NCBI GenBank assembly: GCA_022576105.1
Contig: JACZRM010000089.1
Span: forward strand, 1-7,080
Origin: Chloroflexota bacterium
Lineage (GTDB): Bacteria > Chloroflexota > Dehalococcoidia > UBA3495
Direction: 5' to 3'
Length of the DNA stretch: 7,080 nt
The translations under genes were made by a program, and so were the position numbers. This document shows positions 1 to 5,830 of the stretch, piece after piece. The notes beneath the pieces are model-generated. The model was given only the letters and a program-made list of their open reading frames with translations. It was not told where the DNA came from and ran no database searches. The stretch's first letter is position 1, and each line of letters opens with the position of its first letter.

Positions 1-56
1 TAAACCAGCCATTCTACAAAGGTAATTTGGTTCCCTCCGCAGTTTACCCTAAGCCA

Positions 57-124
57 CTTCGACAAGCTCAGAGCCTGCCCTGAGTTCATCGAAGGGACAG
101 GCTGGGCCGAAGGGCTCAGGATGA
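57..124. repeat. Intergenic palindromic repeat, CTTCGA...TCGAAG type
   Basis: The arm CTTCGACAAGCTCA (57-70) faces TGAGTTCATCGAAG (81-94), an imperfect inverted repeat with 11 of 14 positions paired and a ten-base loop. A second nested pair, AGCCTG (72-77) and CAGGCT (98-103), offers an alternative fold. It is followed by CCGAAGGGCTCAGGATGACG. Elements of this look are scattered between genes in many environmental genomes. No second copy was found in this window, so family membership is by recognition only. The rest of 1-214 shows no gene I can support. Confidence 0.6.
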
Positions 125-214
125 CGTTGAAGATAGGTTCTTGACCCCAATCGCAGACCACAATTGACGCCATTGAGGCGAAGTCGCCCAGACCTCAGAA
201 ATTTGCATTTGCGG

Positions 215-904
215 CTATAACTTGATCGGGATGCGGTTGGCCAGCAGGATTTCCTGCCGGGTCACGGTGCAGCAGTAGGCAAAGGCCTCCACGCCGGCGC
301 CAACCGCCTTGCGTAGCGTCTCCCCCAGCAACGGATCGGCCACATCGTGGGGCGAGAACTCTTTGGCGTCGGAACGTTGGATCACGAAGACCACCGCCGC
401 CCGATAGCCCTCTTCCTTGGCGTGGATCAGGCTGTTCAGGTGCTTGACTCCCCGCAGCGTCGGTGCGTCGGGAAACAATGCCAGCCCGTCCTCCACCAGT
501 GTCACCGACTTGGTCTCCACGAAACACGACTGGCCAGGCCCTTCCAGCAGCATATCGAGACGGCTGTCTCCGTAAGTGACCTCCCGCCTGACCCGGGAAT
601 ATCCTTGAAACTCCGCTACCCGGCCCGCTTCGATGGCTTCCGCCAGCAAGACATTGGGTAGTCTGGCGTCGGCCGAGCACAGGGTGAAGCCCAGGTCGAC
701 CAGGGCCAGGTCGAAGGGGCACTTGCGATGGTCGCCCGCCACCGGTGTGAGCAGCATGCGGTAACCCGGCACCAGCAACTCGCCCAGACGCCCGGAGTTG
801 GCCAGATGGGCCATGACCTCCCGCCCGTCCACCTCCAGGTTGGCGGCGAAGCGGTTGAGTCGGCGTATAAACGTGGCTTCCACCAGGTCGGGACTGAGTT
901 TCAT
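215..904 (-). CDS. sfsA: SfsA family DNA-binding/nuclease-like protein
   Basis: The protein has 229 residues, the usual length of SfsA, which was named for sugar fermentation stimulation in E. coli and is reported to bind DNA; its exact cellular role is not settled. Family landmarks are all present: an OB-like N-terminal part with FxxRxNRF near residues 12-19 and HLANSGRLGELLVPG at 33-47, then a PD-(D/E)xK-like core with SRLD (D117) and ETKSVTL (E130, K132). The conserved stretch FPDAPTLRGVKHL follows at 144-156. The ATG at 904 is preferred because the family begins near it. An in-frame TTG at 934 would add ten residues unlike the family. The Shine-Dalgarno is weak (GTGAAG, about 14 bases upstream). 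It is divergent from pyrF, and no clear terminator follows it. Confidence 0.93.
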   Translation of the reverse strand: MKLSPDLVEATFIRRLNRFAANLEVDGREVMAHLANSGRLGELLVPGYRMLLTPVAGDHRKCPFDLALVDLGFTLCSADARLPNVLLAEAIEAGRVAEFQGYSRVRREVTYGDSRLDMLLEGPGQSCFVETKSVTLVEDGLALFPDAPTLRGVKHLNSLIHAKEEGYRAAVVFVIQRSDAKEFSPHDVADPLLGETLRKAVGAGVEAFAYCCTVTRQEILLANRIPIKL

Positions 905-954
905 TGTTCGATACGGTTCTTCACTAAATATCAAGCTGTGCGACCATAGGCCGC

Positions 955-980
955 GCCAAGGGGCCGAGCCAAGGGGCTTG
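955..980. repeat. 13-base tandem duplication in the sfsA-pyrF gap
   Basis: GCCAAGGGGCCGA (955-967) is followed directly by GCCAAGGGGCTTG (968-980). The first ten bases are identical in both copies. It lies upstream of the TATAAT box of pyrF and may be a slippage product; no function is evident. Confidence 0.6.
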
Positions 981-1009
981 GGCCAATGGCTTCCCGCCGT
1001 TCACGAGGA

Positions 1010-1015
1010 TATAAT
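1010..1015 (+). promoter_or_regulatory. Possible -10 box for the pyrF unit
   Basis: A perfect TATAAT stands in a GC-rich stretch at the right distance to start a transcript near 1022, upstream of the leader ORF and pyrF. No good -35 sits 16-18 bases upstream (TGGCTT at 987-992 is poor), so only the -10 box is supported. Confidence 0.45.
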
Positions 1016-1017
1016 AA

Positions 1018-1045
1018 CCGGGCAAGAATTTCCGGGCAAGAATCT
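1018..1045. repeat. 14-base tandem duplication in the pyrF leader
   Basis: CCGGGCAAGAATTT (1018-1031) is followed directly by CCGGGCAAGAATCT (1032-1045), with one mismatch. It lies between the TATAAT box and the Shine-Dalgarno of the leader ORF, so it would be in the 5' untranslated region of the transcript. Confidence 0.7.
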
Positions 1046-1059
1046 CCAGGAGCCCGCCC

Positions 1060-1122
1060 ATGCCCCAGGGATTACTCAAAGATTTGAGGCCGACCGTCGA
1101 ACCGGCGGGACGACCAGCGTGA
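1060..1122 (+). CDS. Short leader ORF overlapping the pyrF start (20 codons)
   Basis: ATG at 1060 follows AGGAG (1048-1052) by seven bases, the best ribosome binding site in this part of the window. It opens a 20-codon frame (starting MPQGLLKDLR, ending AGRPA). Its TGA stop (1120-1122) overlaps the pyrF GTG start (1119-1121) as GTGA, the classic arrangement for translational coupling. The peptide matches no family I know. It is not rich in one amino acid, so it does not look like a classical attenuator. It may be a leader that delivers ribosomes to a start with a poor site of its own, or the ATG may be chance. The strong site plus the exact overlap makes the first reading plausible. Confidence 0.4.
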   Translation: MPQGLLKDLRPTVEPAGRPA

Positions 1123-1954
1123 CTACCTTTCGGTCACGCTTGGCAAACGCCTGCAGCTCCGCCAAAAGCCTGGTCTGCGTAGGTCTTGACCCGGACCCGG
1201 CCAGAATGCCGGTGGACGACGTGGCCGCCTTCAATCGGGCCATTGTCGAGGCGACCGCCGACGCGGTATGCGCCTACAAACCCAACCTGGCCTTCTATGA
1301 GGCGCTGGGCATACCTGGGTGGAAGGCATTAGAGCAGACGGTGGCGGCCATCCGTCGGTCGGCCCCTGAAGCCCTGATTATTGGCGATGCCAAACGGGGC
1401 GATATCGGCCCTTCCGCCCAAGCCTACGCCAAAGCCATGTTTCAAGTGTGGGACTTTGACGCGGTGACGGTCAACGCTTGGGGGGGCGCCGACACTGTGG
1501 AACCTTTTTGACCGATGCGGAAAGGGGGGTTTTCATCTGGTGCCGTGGTTCCAACCCGGGCTCGTCCGACTTGCAAGATCTGACCATTGAATCTTCGGCG
1601 GGCCGAGTGCCCTTGTACCAGCATCTGGCCCAGGATTCACTAAGCTGGAACGGCAAGCGCAATGTAGGGTTGGTAGTAGGGGCCACTTTCCCAGAGCAGT
1701 TGGCCCAGGTGAGGAAAATTTGCCCGGATATGCCTTTCCTGATACCCGGGGTTGGGGCCCAGGGCGGCGACCTGGAGTCGGCAATTCGGCAGGGAACCGA
1801 CTCCAATGGCAGGCAGGCGATAATCAACTCCTCACGAGGGATTATCTACGCCTCCCGCGGGCCGGACTTTGCCCAGGCGGCGCGACGGGAAACATTGAAG
1901 CTGCGGGATGCCATCAACCAGGTATTGGAAGCGATGGGGAAGGGATGGCCTTAG
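1119..1954 (+). CDS. pyrF: Orotidine-5'-phosphate decarboxylase, type 2, split by a frameshift
   Basis: PyrF makes UMP from orotidine 5'-monophosphate, the last step of de novo pyrimidine synthesis, in the cytoplasm. The first frame (1119-1511) gives CVGLDPD (residues 20-26), CAYKPN (51-56) with K54, and GDAKRGDI (89-96) with the catalytic D90-K92-D95 array. It then gives VNAWGGADTVEPF and meets TGA at 1509. The second frame continues without loss from TTG at 1508: LTDAERGVFIW, GSNPGSSDLQ, IPGVGAQGGD and SSRGIIYAS, to the TAG at 1952. Joined across the T5 run at 1505-1509, the product would be about 278 residues, normal for the type 2 family. One extra T restores the frame exactly, so this is a one-base loss: a sequencing error, recent decay, or slippage. 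The GTG start has a weak site of its own but overlaps a leader ORF stop. The 3' end overlaps the DUF951 gene. Confidence 0.9.
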
Positions 1955-2139
1955 AAGTTAAGATTGGCGACATTGTTCGGATGAAGAAGGCCCATCCTTG
2001 TGGCAACCGCCTGTGGGAAGTGACCAGGCTGGGGGCGGACATTGGAATGGTATGCCAGCAATGCCACCGCTATGTGATGCTGCCCCGGCCCTACTTGGAG
2101 CGCCGGGTGAGGGAAATCCTGCCTGGAAGTAACCCCTGA
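1945..2139 (+). CDS. DUF951 family small protein
   Basis: This 64-residue protein matches the DUF951 pattern throughout: VKIGDIVRMKKAHPCG (5-20), then WEVTRLGADIGMVCQQC with the CxxC pair, then HRYVMLPRPYLERRVREIL. The family is small, and its role is not established; the conserved cysteines with HPCG suggest metal or nucleic-acid contact, which is inference. The ATG at 1945 is used because the family begins here; a longer in-frame extension upstream lies inside pyrF and does not look like the family. It overlaps the last ten bases of pyrF in another frame, with GGGGAAGG just upstream as a possible binding site, so it is probably translated from the same transcript. Confidence 0.88.
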   Translation: MALEVKIGDIVRMKKAHPCGNRLWEVTRLGADIGMVCQQCHRYVMLPRPYLERRVREILPGSNP

Positions 2140-2194
2140 CTTCGAACCCGGCTTACACCCCACCCCGAATCTCCTGCGATGGCTCACTCGGAGA

Positions 2195-2245
2195 GCGCCT
2201 CCGCCAGATATTGGAACAAATCAAGGGGCCTTCATGGCGAGGCGC
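2195..2245. repeat. Weak inverted repeat between convergent genes
   Basis: GCGCCTC (2195-2201) faces GAGGCGC (2239-2245) across a 37-base loop in the gap (2140-2286) between the converging DUF951 and lysR genes. No T-run follows on either strand, so it is not called a terminator. Nothing else was recognised in this gap. Confidence 0.25.
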
Positions 2246-2286
2246 CGGTAGTGATTAGCCGGAATCATACGAACCGGAAATGGGCT

Positions 2287-3246
2287 TTAGGAGTTGGAAC
2301 TCACGGGGGCGGCAAGTTCGGAGTCCCGGTTGGGAGTCTGGTTCCAGTCGGATAATTCCGGCTGGAAACCAACCAGGTCACCCATCAGCGTATCCATGAA
2401 ATTGCGCACCGCTTTACCCAGGAATTTTCCTCTAAGAGTGCATATTCCAATGGTCCAACTGGGGAATATATGGTCCAGCCGGACTACGCCCAGTTTGTCA
2501 TGGTCCTCTGCGTGTAGGGTGAAGTCGCTGCAGATAGCCACCCCAAGACCAATCTCCACGTACCGTTTGATCAACTCGGTATTGTCCATCTCCAGCACGA
2601 TATCGTAGGATATCCCCTGCTCCTTGAGGGCTTGCTCCACCGTGCGGCGAGTCAGGCTCTCCGGTCCAGTCAGAATCAAGGGCCATGAGGCGGCATCTTC
2701 CAATTTGATTGGTTGTCGGCTCAACAGTTCGTGATTCGGCGGCGTCATTAGTACGATGCTGTACTTGAACAGCTCGGTAAACTCCAGTGAAGGGTCATCA
2801 GAGGGCGGCGCCGAACACAATGCAAGATCAAGTTCGCCGGATTTGACCAATTGAATCAAGGTCGTATAGGAGCGAGCCACCAGCCGCAACCGGACTTCGG
2901 GGTAGAGTTCGCGAAAAGTCTGGATCGGTTTCGGTAAGTGGTGGAGCACCAGATCGGGATAGGCCCCGACGACAAAGGAACCTCGGCGTTCCGTGTAATT
3001 CATCTGGTTTTTGAGAGTGTCGACCGCAGTTACTATCGGAGTGATCAATTCCAGGAAGACCGTGCCTTCTGAGGTTACTTGAATCGGCCGTTTGATTCGG
3101 TCGAACAGGGTGATCCTGAACTCGTCCTCAAGTTTTCGCAGGTGAGTGGTCACGGTTGGCTGCCCCAATTCCAGCCGTCGCGCGGCCTTCGATACACTAC
3201 GAAGTCGGGCTGTATGATAAAAGCTGATGATCTCCCGAAGTTCCAT
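2287..3246 (-). CDS. LysR-type transcriptional regulator
   Basis: This 319-residue DNA-binding regulator has the usual LysR length and layout. An N-terminal winged helix-turn-helix is visible in FYHTARLRSVSKAARRLELG (9-28), followed by QPTVTTHLRKLEDEFRITLF (29-48) and then a linker helix. The effector domain runs from about residue 90 to 295 (GAYPDLVLHHLP, LVKSGELDLALCS, VEIGLGVAI). The N-terminal half resembles the CysB/Cbl-like branch, but the ligand cannot be told. ATG at 3246 is chosen because AGAGGT lies six bases upstream; an in-frame GTG at 3261 overlaps that site. The C-terminal tail past about 295 is polar and probably disordered. It is divergent from the ferredoxin gene, with a palindrome-rich control region between them, so it may regulate itself and the ferredoxin. 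Confidence 0.93.
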   Translation of the reverse strand: MELREIISFYHTARLRSVSKAARRLELGQPTVTTHLRKLEDEFRITLFDRIKRPIQVTSEGTVFLELITPIVTAVDTLKNQMNYTERRGSFVVGAYPDLVLHHLPKPIQTFRELYPEVRLRLVARSYTTLIQLVKSGELDLALCSAPPSDDPSLEFTELFKYSIVLMTPPNHELLSRQPIKLEDAASWPLILTGPESLTRRTVEQALKEQGISYDIVLEMDNTELIKRYVEIGLGVAICSDFTLHAEDHDKLGVVRLDHIFPSWTIGICTLRGKFLGKAVRNFMDTLMGDLVGFQPELSDWNQTPNRDSELAAPVSSNS

Positions 3247-3260
3247 GGAGTACCTCTTCA

Positions 3261-3271
3261 CCTATAATAGG
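3261..3271. promoter_or_regulatory. Short palindrome in the lysR leader
   Basis: CCTATAATAGG is a perfect inverted repeat of five-base arms around one base. It lies just upstream of the lysR Shine-Dalgarno and contains TATAAT on the plus strand. It could be an accessory operator or chance. Confidence 0.25.
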
Positions 3272-3285
3272 ATTCCACAATCTCC

Positions 3286-3316
3286 GATATTACGATATAA
3301 TATATCATATAATATC
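3286..3316. promoter_or_regulatory. Nested palindromic operator, probable LysR binding site
   Basis: Outer arms GATATTA (3286-3292) and TAATATC (3310-3316) are perfect inverted repeats. Inside them lies GATATAATATATC (3294-3306), a perfect palindrome with a single central base. The two dyads are centred one base apart (3301 and 3300). LysR-type proteins typically bind AT-rich interrupted dyads between a regulator and its divergent target. This one covers the predicted lysR -10 box and ends two bases before the ferredoxin -35. Binding by the adjacent regulator is inference. Confidence 0.6.
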
Positions 3317-3325
3317 ACTTGACAA
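3297..3325 (-). promoter_or_regulatory. Predicted lysR promoter
   Basis: On the minus strand TTGTCA (3325-3320) and TATTAT (3302-3297) each match consensus at five of six positions and are 17 bases apart. Transcription would start near 3290, leaving a leader of about 45 bases. The -10 lies inside the inner palindrome, which suggests negative autoregulation. Confidence 0.5.
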
Positions 3326-3347
3326 AATAACGTTCGAAATTGAGAAT
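3319..3347 (+). promoter_or_regulatory. Predicted ferredoxin promoter
   Basis: A perfect TTGACA (3319-3324) is followed 17 bases later by GAGAAT (3342-3347), which matches four of six positions. A good -35 with a poor -10 downstream of an upstream dyad fits an activator-assisted promoter. Its -35 overlaps the -35 of the opposing lysR promoter almost completely. Confidence 0.5.
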
Positions 3348-3436
3348 GGTGGTAATATCCTCTTGTGGGCCCATATTAACCATTGGAAACACGAGGCGCG
3401 CTTCAAACTACACAACTCAACGATGGATGCTGCAGT

Positions 3437-3679
3437 ATGACATTTGTCATTACCGATCCTTGTAAAGATGTAAAAGACGCGACTTGCGTGCAGGTTTGTC
3501 CTGTCGACTGCATTCACACCACCGATGACGACGATATGTTCTATATAAACCCGGATGATTGTATCGATTGTGCCTACTGTGTGTCGGTTTGCCCAGTGAA
3601 CGCAATTTTTGATGAGTTTACCGTCCCGGCAAACCAGAGACCGTATATCCAAAAGAACCGGGAGTACTTCAAGAAATAA
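3437..3679 (+). CDS. Ferredoxin, 7Fe type ([3Fe-4S][4Fe-4S])
   Basis: This 80-residue soluble electron carrier opens with MTFVITDPC. The first cluster motif is C9-x7-C17-x3-C21-P and the second is C42-x2-C45-x2-C48-x3-C52-P. The position where an 8Fe ferredoxin has a central cysteine in the first motif holds V12. By analogy with Azotobacter ferredoxin I, C9, C17 and C52 would bind a [3Fe-4S] cluster, and C21, C42, C45 and C48 a [4Fe-4S]; C25 would be free. The tail (QRPYIQKNREYFKK) is typical of the Thermus/Azotobacter-like group. ATG at 3437 is chosen because family members start here; the binding site is weak, and a TTG at 3383 would add unrelated residues. The gene is single, followed by a terminator. 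Its redox partner cannot be told from the window. Confidence 0.93.
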   Translation: MTFVITDPCKDVKDATCVQVCPVDCIHTTDDDDMFYINPDDCIDCAYCVSVCPVNAIFDEFTVPANQRPYIQKNREYFKK

Positions 3680-3753
3680 CCGGGTCTACACAGGCAAATT
3701 CTACGATTAGCAGCTGTATACATCAGGGACCAAATATAACTGAGCACCGTTTG

Positions 3754-3794
3754 CCCGGGGATGCTTTTATTAAGAATGCTCCGGGTTTTCTTTT
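3754..3794 (+). terminator. Rho-independent terminator after the ferredoxin gene
   Basis: CCCGGGG (3754-3760) pairs with CTCCGGG (3779-3785) as a seven-base-pair stem with one G-U. The tip may add CTT/AAG pairing. TTTTCTTTT (3786-3794) follows directly. It separates the ferredoxin from the transporter gene. Confidence 0.65.
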
Positions 3795-3856
3795 GGCTGC
3801 GACCTCCCAGTACCCCTGCTGATGTGCCCTTGCCGGCGAGTCCTCCAGGAGCCTGA

Positions 3857-5389
3857 ATGAATCTATTCCTTGTGATGCTGCAACGGATGAATGTGCTGAG
3901 CACCTTCCGTGAGCTGGGTACGAACCGCCAGCGTCGCGAGACGATGATTGCCCTGGCCTCGACCCAGATGCTGGTGCAGTTGTCCAGCATGCCGATCGCG
4001 ATGACGATACCGTCAGTGGCCCGGCACTTTGACGTTGAAGTTTCCCAGGCAGCTTGGATGGTCATCATTCGATTGTTGATGCTGGGCGCCACCGTTTTCC
4101 TGGCCGCCAGAGTGGGCGAAAAATACGGCCATGTCCGGGTCTTCGTAATTGGCGCAATTGTGATGATGGTGGGCAGCGCGCTCTCTGCGGCCGCGCTCAG
4201 CCTGAACCAACTGATACTGTGGAGCGGAGTAGTCGGCGTGGGGGGCGGGCTGATTACCGCCAACTCCAACGCCATACTGGCCATGGTCTTTAGTCCTGAG
4301 GAAAGGGGCAGAGCCTTCTCAGTTCCAGTGGTATCGGCCCGATTTGGCTCCCTGGTTGGGCTGGCTCTCTTCGGGGTTTTCCTGACATTTTTCAGCTGGA
4401 GGTTGGTGTTCCTGACCTCTTTACCTATTGGACTGCTGGCGCTGAAAACCAGTTATCCGCTGCTCAAGTATCATGCCCAGCAGTTGGCCGAAAACGCCAA
4501 GGCTATATCAATCAGCTACGTCGGCGCAATTCTGATGGTGGTAACCCTGGGCACATTGATTCTGTCTGGACTGCACATCCACGAAGGCGCAGAGACATTC
4601 ACCTCGCCAGATGCGGTCAACTACCATATTCCCATGCACCTGCTTTTCCTGGCGTTGCTGGGGTTGTTTATCGTGGTGCAAGGCAGGACCCGCGAACCCT
4701 TCGTGGATTTCAGGTATTTCAAGCAAAAGTACTTCTCCACGGCCCTCTACACCAATACAACGTTCCACTTGTCGATGCTGGCGGTGACCACGTTGGTTCC
4801 GATAGTGGTGGAGAACGGCCTGGGTCAACCTCCCATTGTCGTGACTCTGGTCTTGATTCCCAACCAGGTGCTGGGTCTGTTCATGCCGACCTTGGCGGGG
4901 TGGGTCTACGACCACTATAACCCCAGGTGGCTGCGTCCCGGCGCGTTGATGAGCATTGCTTTTGGATTCTTGCTGGTAGGGTTCTTTGCCGGCAACGTCC
5001 CGGTGTGGGGCCTGCCCATGTTAATGATGCCAGTGTACATCGGCTCAAATCTGTTCAATACCGCCAACAATGCCCTGGTTATGAACACCCTGCCGGAAAA
5101 CCGCAGCTTCGCCTCCGGGATGTTGGAAACGACCAGGCAGATGGGACACACCATCGGGGCCACCATTGGGGCCACGGTTCTGGGTCTGTCCCTACCGCTG
5201 GCCATCGACCTTTTGCCCCTTGGCGAAGCACAGTCGCTGTACCGGGATGGTTTCCGGTTTGCCGCCCTGGCAGTGGTCTGGATCATGATCTCGGGCAGCC
5301 TGGTTGCCATCTTCCAGAAAATGCCCCAGGGAACGCGGCGGCAGCCCACCCCGCAACCAGCGGCCCAAGCCAGCGGTGGCGACGGCTAG
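3857..5389 (+). CDS. MFS transporter, DHA2 / EmrB-QacA type, 14 membrane segments
   Basis: This 510-residue inner-membrane protein has about 14 hydrophobic segments by eye, as expected of the DHA2 drug:proton antiporter group. Examples are near residues 66-84, 94-114, 118-140, 182-200, 218-238, 258-276, 323-345, 356-380, 427-447 and 465-487. The loop after the second segment, ARVGEKYGHVRVF (84-96), is a variant of MFS motif A. WRLVFLTSLPIG (181-192) matches the family's conserved W-R-x-x-F...P-I-G. The motif C region (ARFGSLVGLALFG, 161-173) has lost the usual GP, so an exporter role is likely but not certain. The C-terminal tail after about 490 is polar and rich in Q, P and A. ATG at 3857 has AGGAG five bases upstream. 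The substrate is unknown. A terminator upstream suggests its own transcript, though no clear promoter was seen. Confidence 0.9.
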   Translation: MNLFLVMLQRMNVLSTFRELGTNRQRRETMIALASTQMLVQLSSMPIAMTIPSVARHFDVEVSQAAWMVIIRLLMLGATVFLAARVGEKYGHVRVFVIGAIVMMVGSALSAAALSLNQLILWSGVVGVGGGLITANSNAILAMVFSPEERGRAFSVPVVSARFGSLVGLALFGVFLTFFSWRLVFLTSLPIGLLALKTSYPLLKYHAQQLAENAKAISISYVGAILMVVTLGTLILSGLHIHEGAETFTSPDAVNYHIPMHLLFLALLGLFIVVQGRTREPFVDFRYFKQKYFSTALYTNTTFHLSMLAVTTLVPIVVENGLGQPPIVVTLVLIPNQVLGLFMPTLAGWVYDHYNPRWLRPGALMSIAFGFLLVGFFAGNVPVWGLPMLMMPVYIGSNLFNTANNALVMNTLPENRSFASGMLETTRQMGHTIGATIGATVLGLSLPLAIDLLPLGEAQSLYRDGFRFAALAVVWIMISGSLVAIFQKMPQGTRRQPTPQPAAQASGGDG

Positions 5390-5411
5390 AATCTCAACCC
5401 CAAGCAACGGC

Positions 5412-5450
5412 AATGTTAAAGAGGCTGTCATTGATGGCCTTTTTTAGGCC
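5412..5450 (+). terminator. Weak hairpin with T-run after the MFS gene
   Basis: GGCCT-TTTTT-AGGCC (5436-5450) forms a five-base-pair hairpin whose loop is the T-run. Alternatively GGC upstream (5423-5425) pairs with GCC before T6. Neither is a strong terminator, but the position, soon after the stop at 5389, fits. Confidence 0.3.
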
Positions 5451-5794
5451 TGGTATTCGAGACTGTCCCCAAACGAAAGCGCCCTGGTCGTCCCGGCGAA
5501 AGCCGGAACCCGCTGGTCAATGCACCTATAAAGGTCCCGCCATTGGGGATTGGGCTTTTCGACCAGTACAATCTTCCACCGGCGTATCCATTTCTTGATC
5601 GCTCTTTCGCTGGCGATGGCACTGTCCATTGTGGCGTACCACCACGGCGTGGGCACACCGCAGAGTTTGGTGAATTCGGCAGCCAATCCACTCTTCTGCT
5701 GCTAGACGCGTTGCCCAGGGCGTCAGATAAAGCTCTAGGTCGCGCCTACGTATGACGTCCCGTTTCGCCTGCTCGCCAGAAGATAGGCGCATAG
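5444..5794 (-). pseudogene. Decayed GIY-YIG endonuclease gene
   Basis: Read on the minus strand in one frame from about 5794, the translation starts AYLLASRRNGTSYVGAT, matching the N-terminal pattern (YILASRRNGTLYVGVT) of small YhbQ/COG2827-like GIY-YIG proteins. It then meets in-frame stops at 5737-5735 (TAG), 5725-5723 (TGA) and 5704-5702 (TAG). It continues in the same frame as SGLAAEFTKLCGVPT, then SERAIKKWIRRWKIVLVEK and NPQWRDLY (ending at 5528). That is the whole family length of roughly 85-90 residues with no frameshift, only stops. No initiator codon remains at the N-terminus. After DLY the frame runs through a hairpin repeat (translated as VPAFAGTT) to a stop at 5446-5444. Three stops in under 90 codons make it a non-functional remnant. 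Confidence 0.75.
5494..5509 (-). repeat. REP-like hairpin, copy 1 (minus orientation)
   Basis: On the minus strand this reads GTTCCGGCTTTCGCCG. On the plus strand CCGGC-GAAA-GCCGG (5493-5506) is a five-base-pair stem with a GAAA loop. It lies just past the last family residue of the GIY-YIG remnant. Sequences of this type, translated as PAFAGTT or PAFAGMT, are common dispersed repeats in bacteria. Confidence 0.6.
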
Positions 5795-5830
5795 CCTACC
5801 CCGTACTTGATGCAGGTGCTGGCGCTCTAA

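Noticed and set aside
905..934. TTG start adding ten residues to SfsA
   Set aside because: The family begins near the ATG at 904, and the added residues match nothing.
1720..1944. N-terminal extension of the DUF951 frame inside pyrF
   Set aside because: It overlaps conserved pyrF sequence in another frame, and DUF951 proteins start at the ATG at 1945.
2140..2286. Shared bidirectional terminator between the converging genes
   Set aside because: The only inverted repeat has a 37-base loop and no T-run on either strand.
3359..3396. Possible riboswitch or attenuator in the ferredoxin leader
   Set aside because: Only a bulged seven-pair stem (CCTC/GAGG, GTG/CAC) could be drawn, with no known aptamer pattern or T-run.
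3574..4284. Long minus-strand open frame across the ferredoxin end and MFS start
   Set aside because: It is antisense to two clear genes, crosses a terminator, and its translation has no recognisable domain.
4508..4915. Minus-strand open frame inside the MFS gene
   Set aside because: It is a shadow frame rich in H, Q and R, as expected opposite codons for hydrophobic residues.
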